This document shows positions 5,350 to 5,595 of a stretch of 5,595 nt of DNA, piece after piece. Position numbers and translations under genes: made by a program. The notes under the pieces were generated by a model. It searched no databases and was not told where the DNA came from. It saw only the letters and a program-made list of their open reading frames with translations. The stretch lies in contig CALBGD010000246.1 of the NCBI GenBank assembly GCA_937893735.1, forward strand, positions 1-5,595, read 5' to 3'. The stretch's first letter is position 1. Each line of letters starts with the position of its first letter. Origin of the DNA: an uncultured Clostridia bacterium (GTDB taxonomy: Bacteria > Bacillota > Clostridia > Oscillospirales > Ruminococcaceae).

Positions 5350-5595
5350 ATGAACAACACATTAAAAGCCCGTAAAGATATCCTCGATGTAAATATAAAG
5401 AAATTCGTGAAATACAAGGCCGCTGCGCTTGCGGGTGCACTGATGCACGTCACGTTCCTTATTATATTCGTTGCCATAAAGCTGTACACCATGGTGATAT
5501 TCAACATTTTCAGCGTGGGACTGTACATAATTATGTGGGCGCTGTGCGAAAGTCCCAGGTTCGAAAAGCGGGCGATACACTGGATAAGCGCCATG
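5350..5595 (+). CDS. Unidentified membrane protein, N-terminal part (partial)
   Basis: The frame runs from ATG 5350 to the window edge, giving 82 residues with no stop. GAGAGGG at 5334-5340 precedes the ATG by 9 bases, and a consensus promoter lies upstream. A basic N-terminal segment (1-23, many Lys) is followed by two predicted hydrophobic helices at about 24-45 and 47-66, joined by a very short turn around Lys44-Leu45-Tyr46. A charged stretch (ESPRFEKRA, 67-75) comes next and the chain turns hydrophobic again (HWISAM). The positive-inside rule puts the N-terminus in the cytoplasm. The phrase 'VIFNIFSVGLYI' reminds me of multi-helix sensor domains that precede GGDEF, EAL or kinase outputs in Clostridia, but the output domain is outside the window, so no function is assigned. 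Confidence 0.75.
   Translation, partial: MNNTLKARKDILDVNIKKFVKYKAAALAGALMHVTFLIIFVAIKLYTMVIFNIFSVGLYIIMWALCESPRFEKRAIHWISAM

Noticed and set aside
5213..5594. Short minus-strand open frames at the right end
   Set aside because: They are hydrophobic or low-complexity shadows of the membrane-protein gene and of the AT-rich promoter region, without ribosome sites or motifs.

Overview
The window looks like chromosome of a Gram-positive anaerobe of the class Clostridia, most likely a Ruminococcus-like gut or rumen bacterium. This is an inference from four things: strong AAGGAGG-type ribosome binding sites, AT-rich intergenic regions with near-consensus sigma-A promoters around moderately GC-rich genes, an intracellular plant-glycan enzyme, and the style of the gene products. 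No rRNA or other marker gene is present to fix the genus.

Layout, left to right. (1) Bases 1-459, plus strand: the C-terminal part of a phage-type terminase large subunit, cut by the window edge and closed by a strong intrinsic terminator (463-491). (2) Bases 495-2711, minus strand: a compact four-gene operon, read right to left as flavin reductase-family protein, uracil-DNA glycosylase (ung), IDI-like Nudix hydrolase and a MIF/tautomerase-superfamily protein. Gaps are 3, 18 and 18 bases. A near-perfect extended -10 promoter lies at 2751-2779. (3) Bases 2842-5148, minus strand: a complete 768-residue GH31 alpha-xylosidase very similar to E. coli YicI. It has its own terminator (2798-2823), promoter (5217-5245) and a LacI/CcpA-type operator (5189-5202) just after the predicted transcription start. 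(4) Bases 5350-5595, plus strand: the start of an unidentified membrane protein, transcribed divergently from its own consensus promoter (5276-5304).

How the genes work together: the minus-strand operon combines uracil removal from DNA (Ung) with a Nudix hydrolase and two small enzymes of uncertain substrate, a flavoprotein and a tautomerase. A housekeeping or stress role is plausible but not proven. The alpha-xylosidase has no signal peptide, so it should act in the cytoplasm on imported xyloglucan fragments such as isoprimeverose; the operator suggests sugar-responsive control. The terminase piece marks the edge of a prophage, prophage remnant or satellite to the left.

I see no CRISPR array, tRNA, rRNA or insertion sequence. 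No wholly new system is evident. The points most worth a second look are the bacterial MIF homologue in a ung operon, the terminase ending directly at a terminator beside host genes, and the divergent regulatory region of the alpha-xylosidase.
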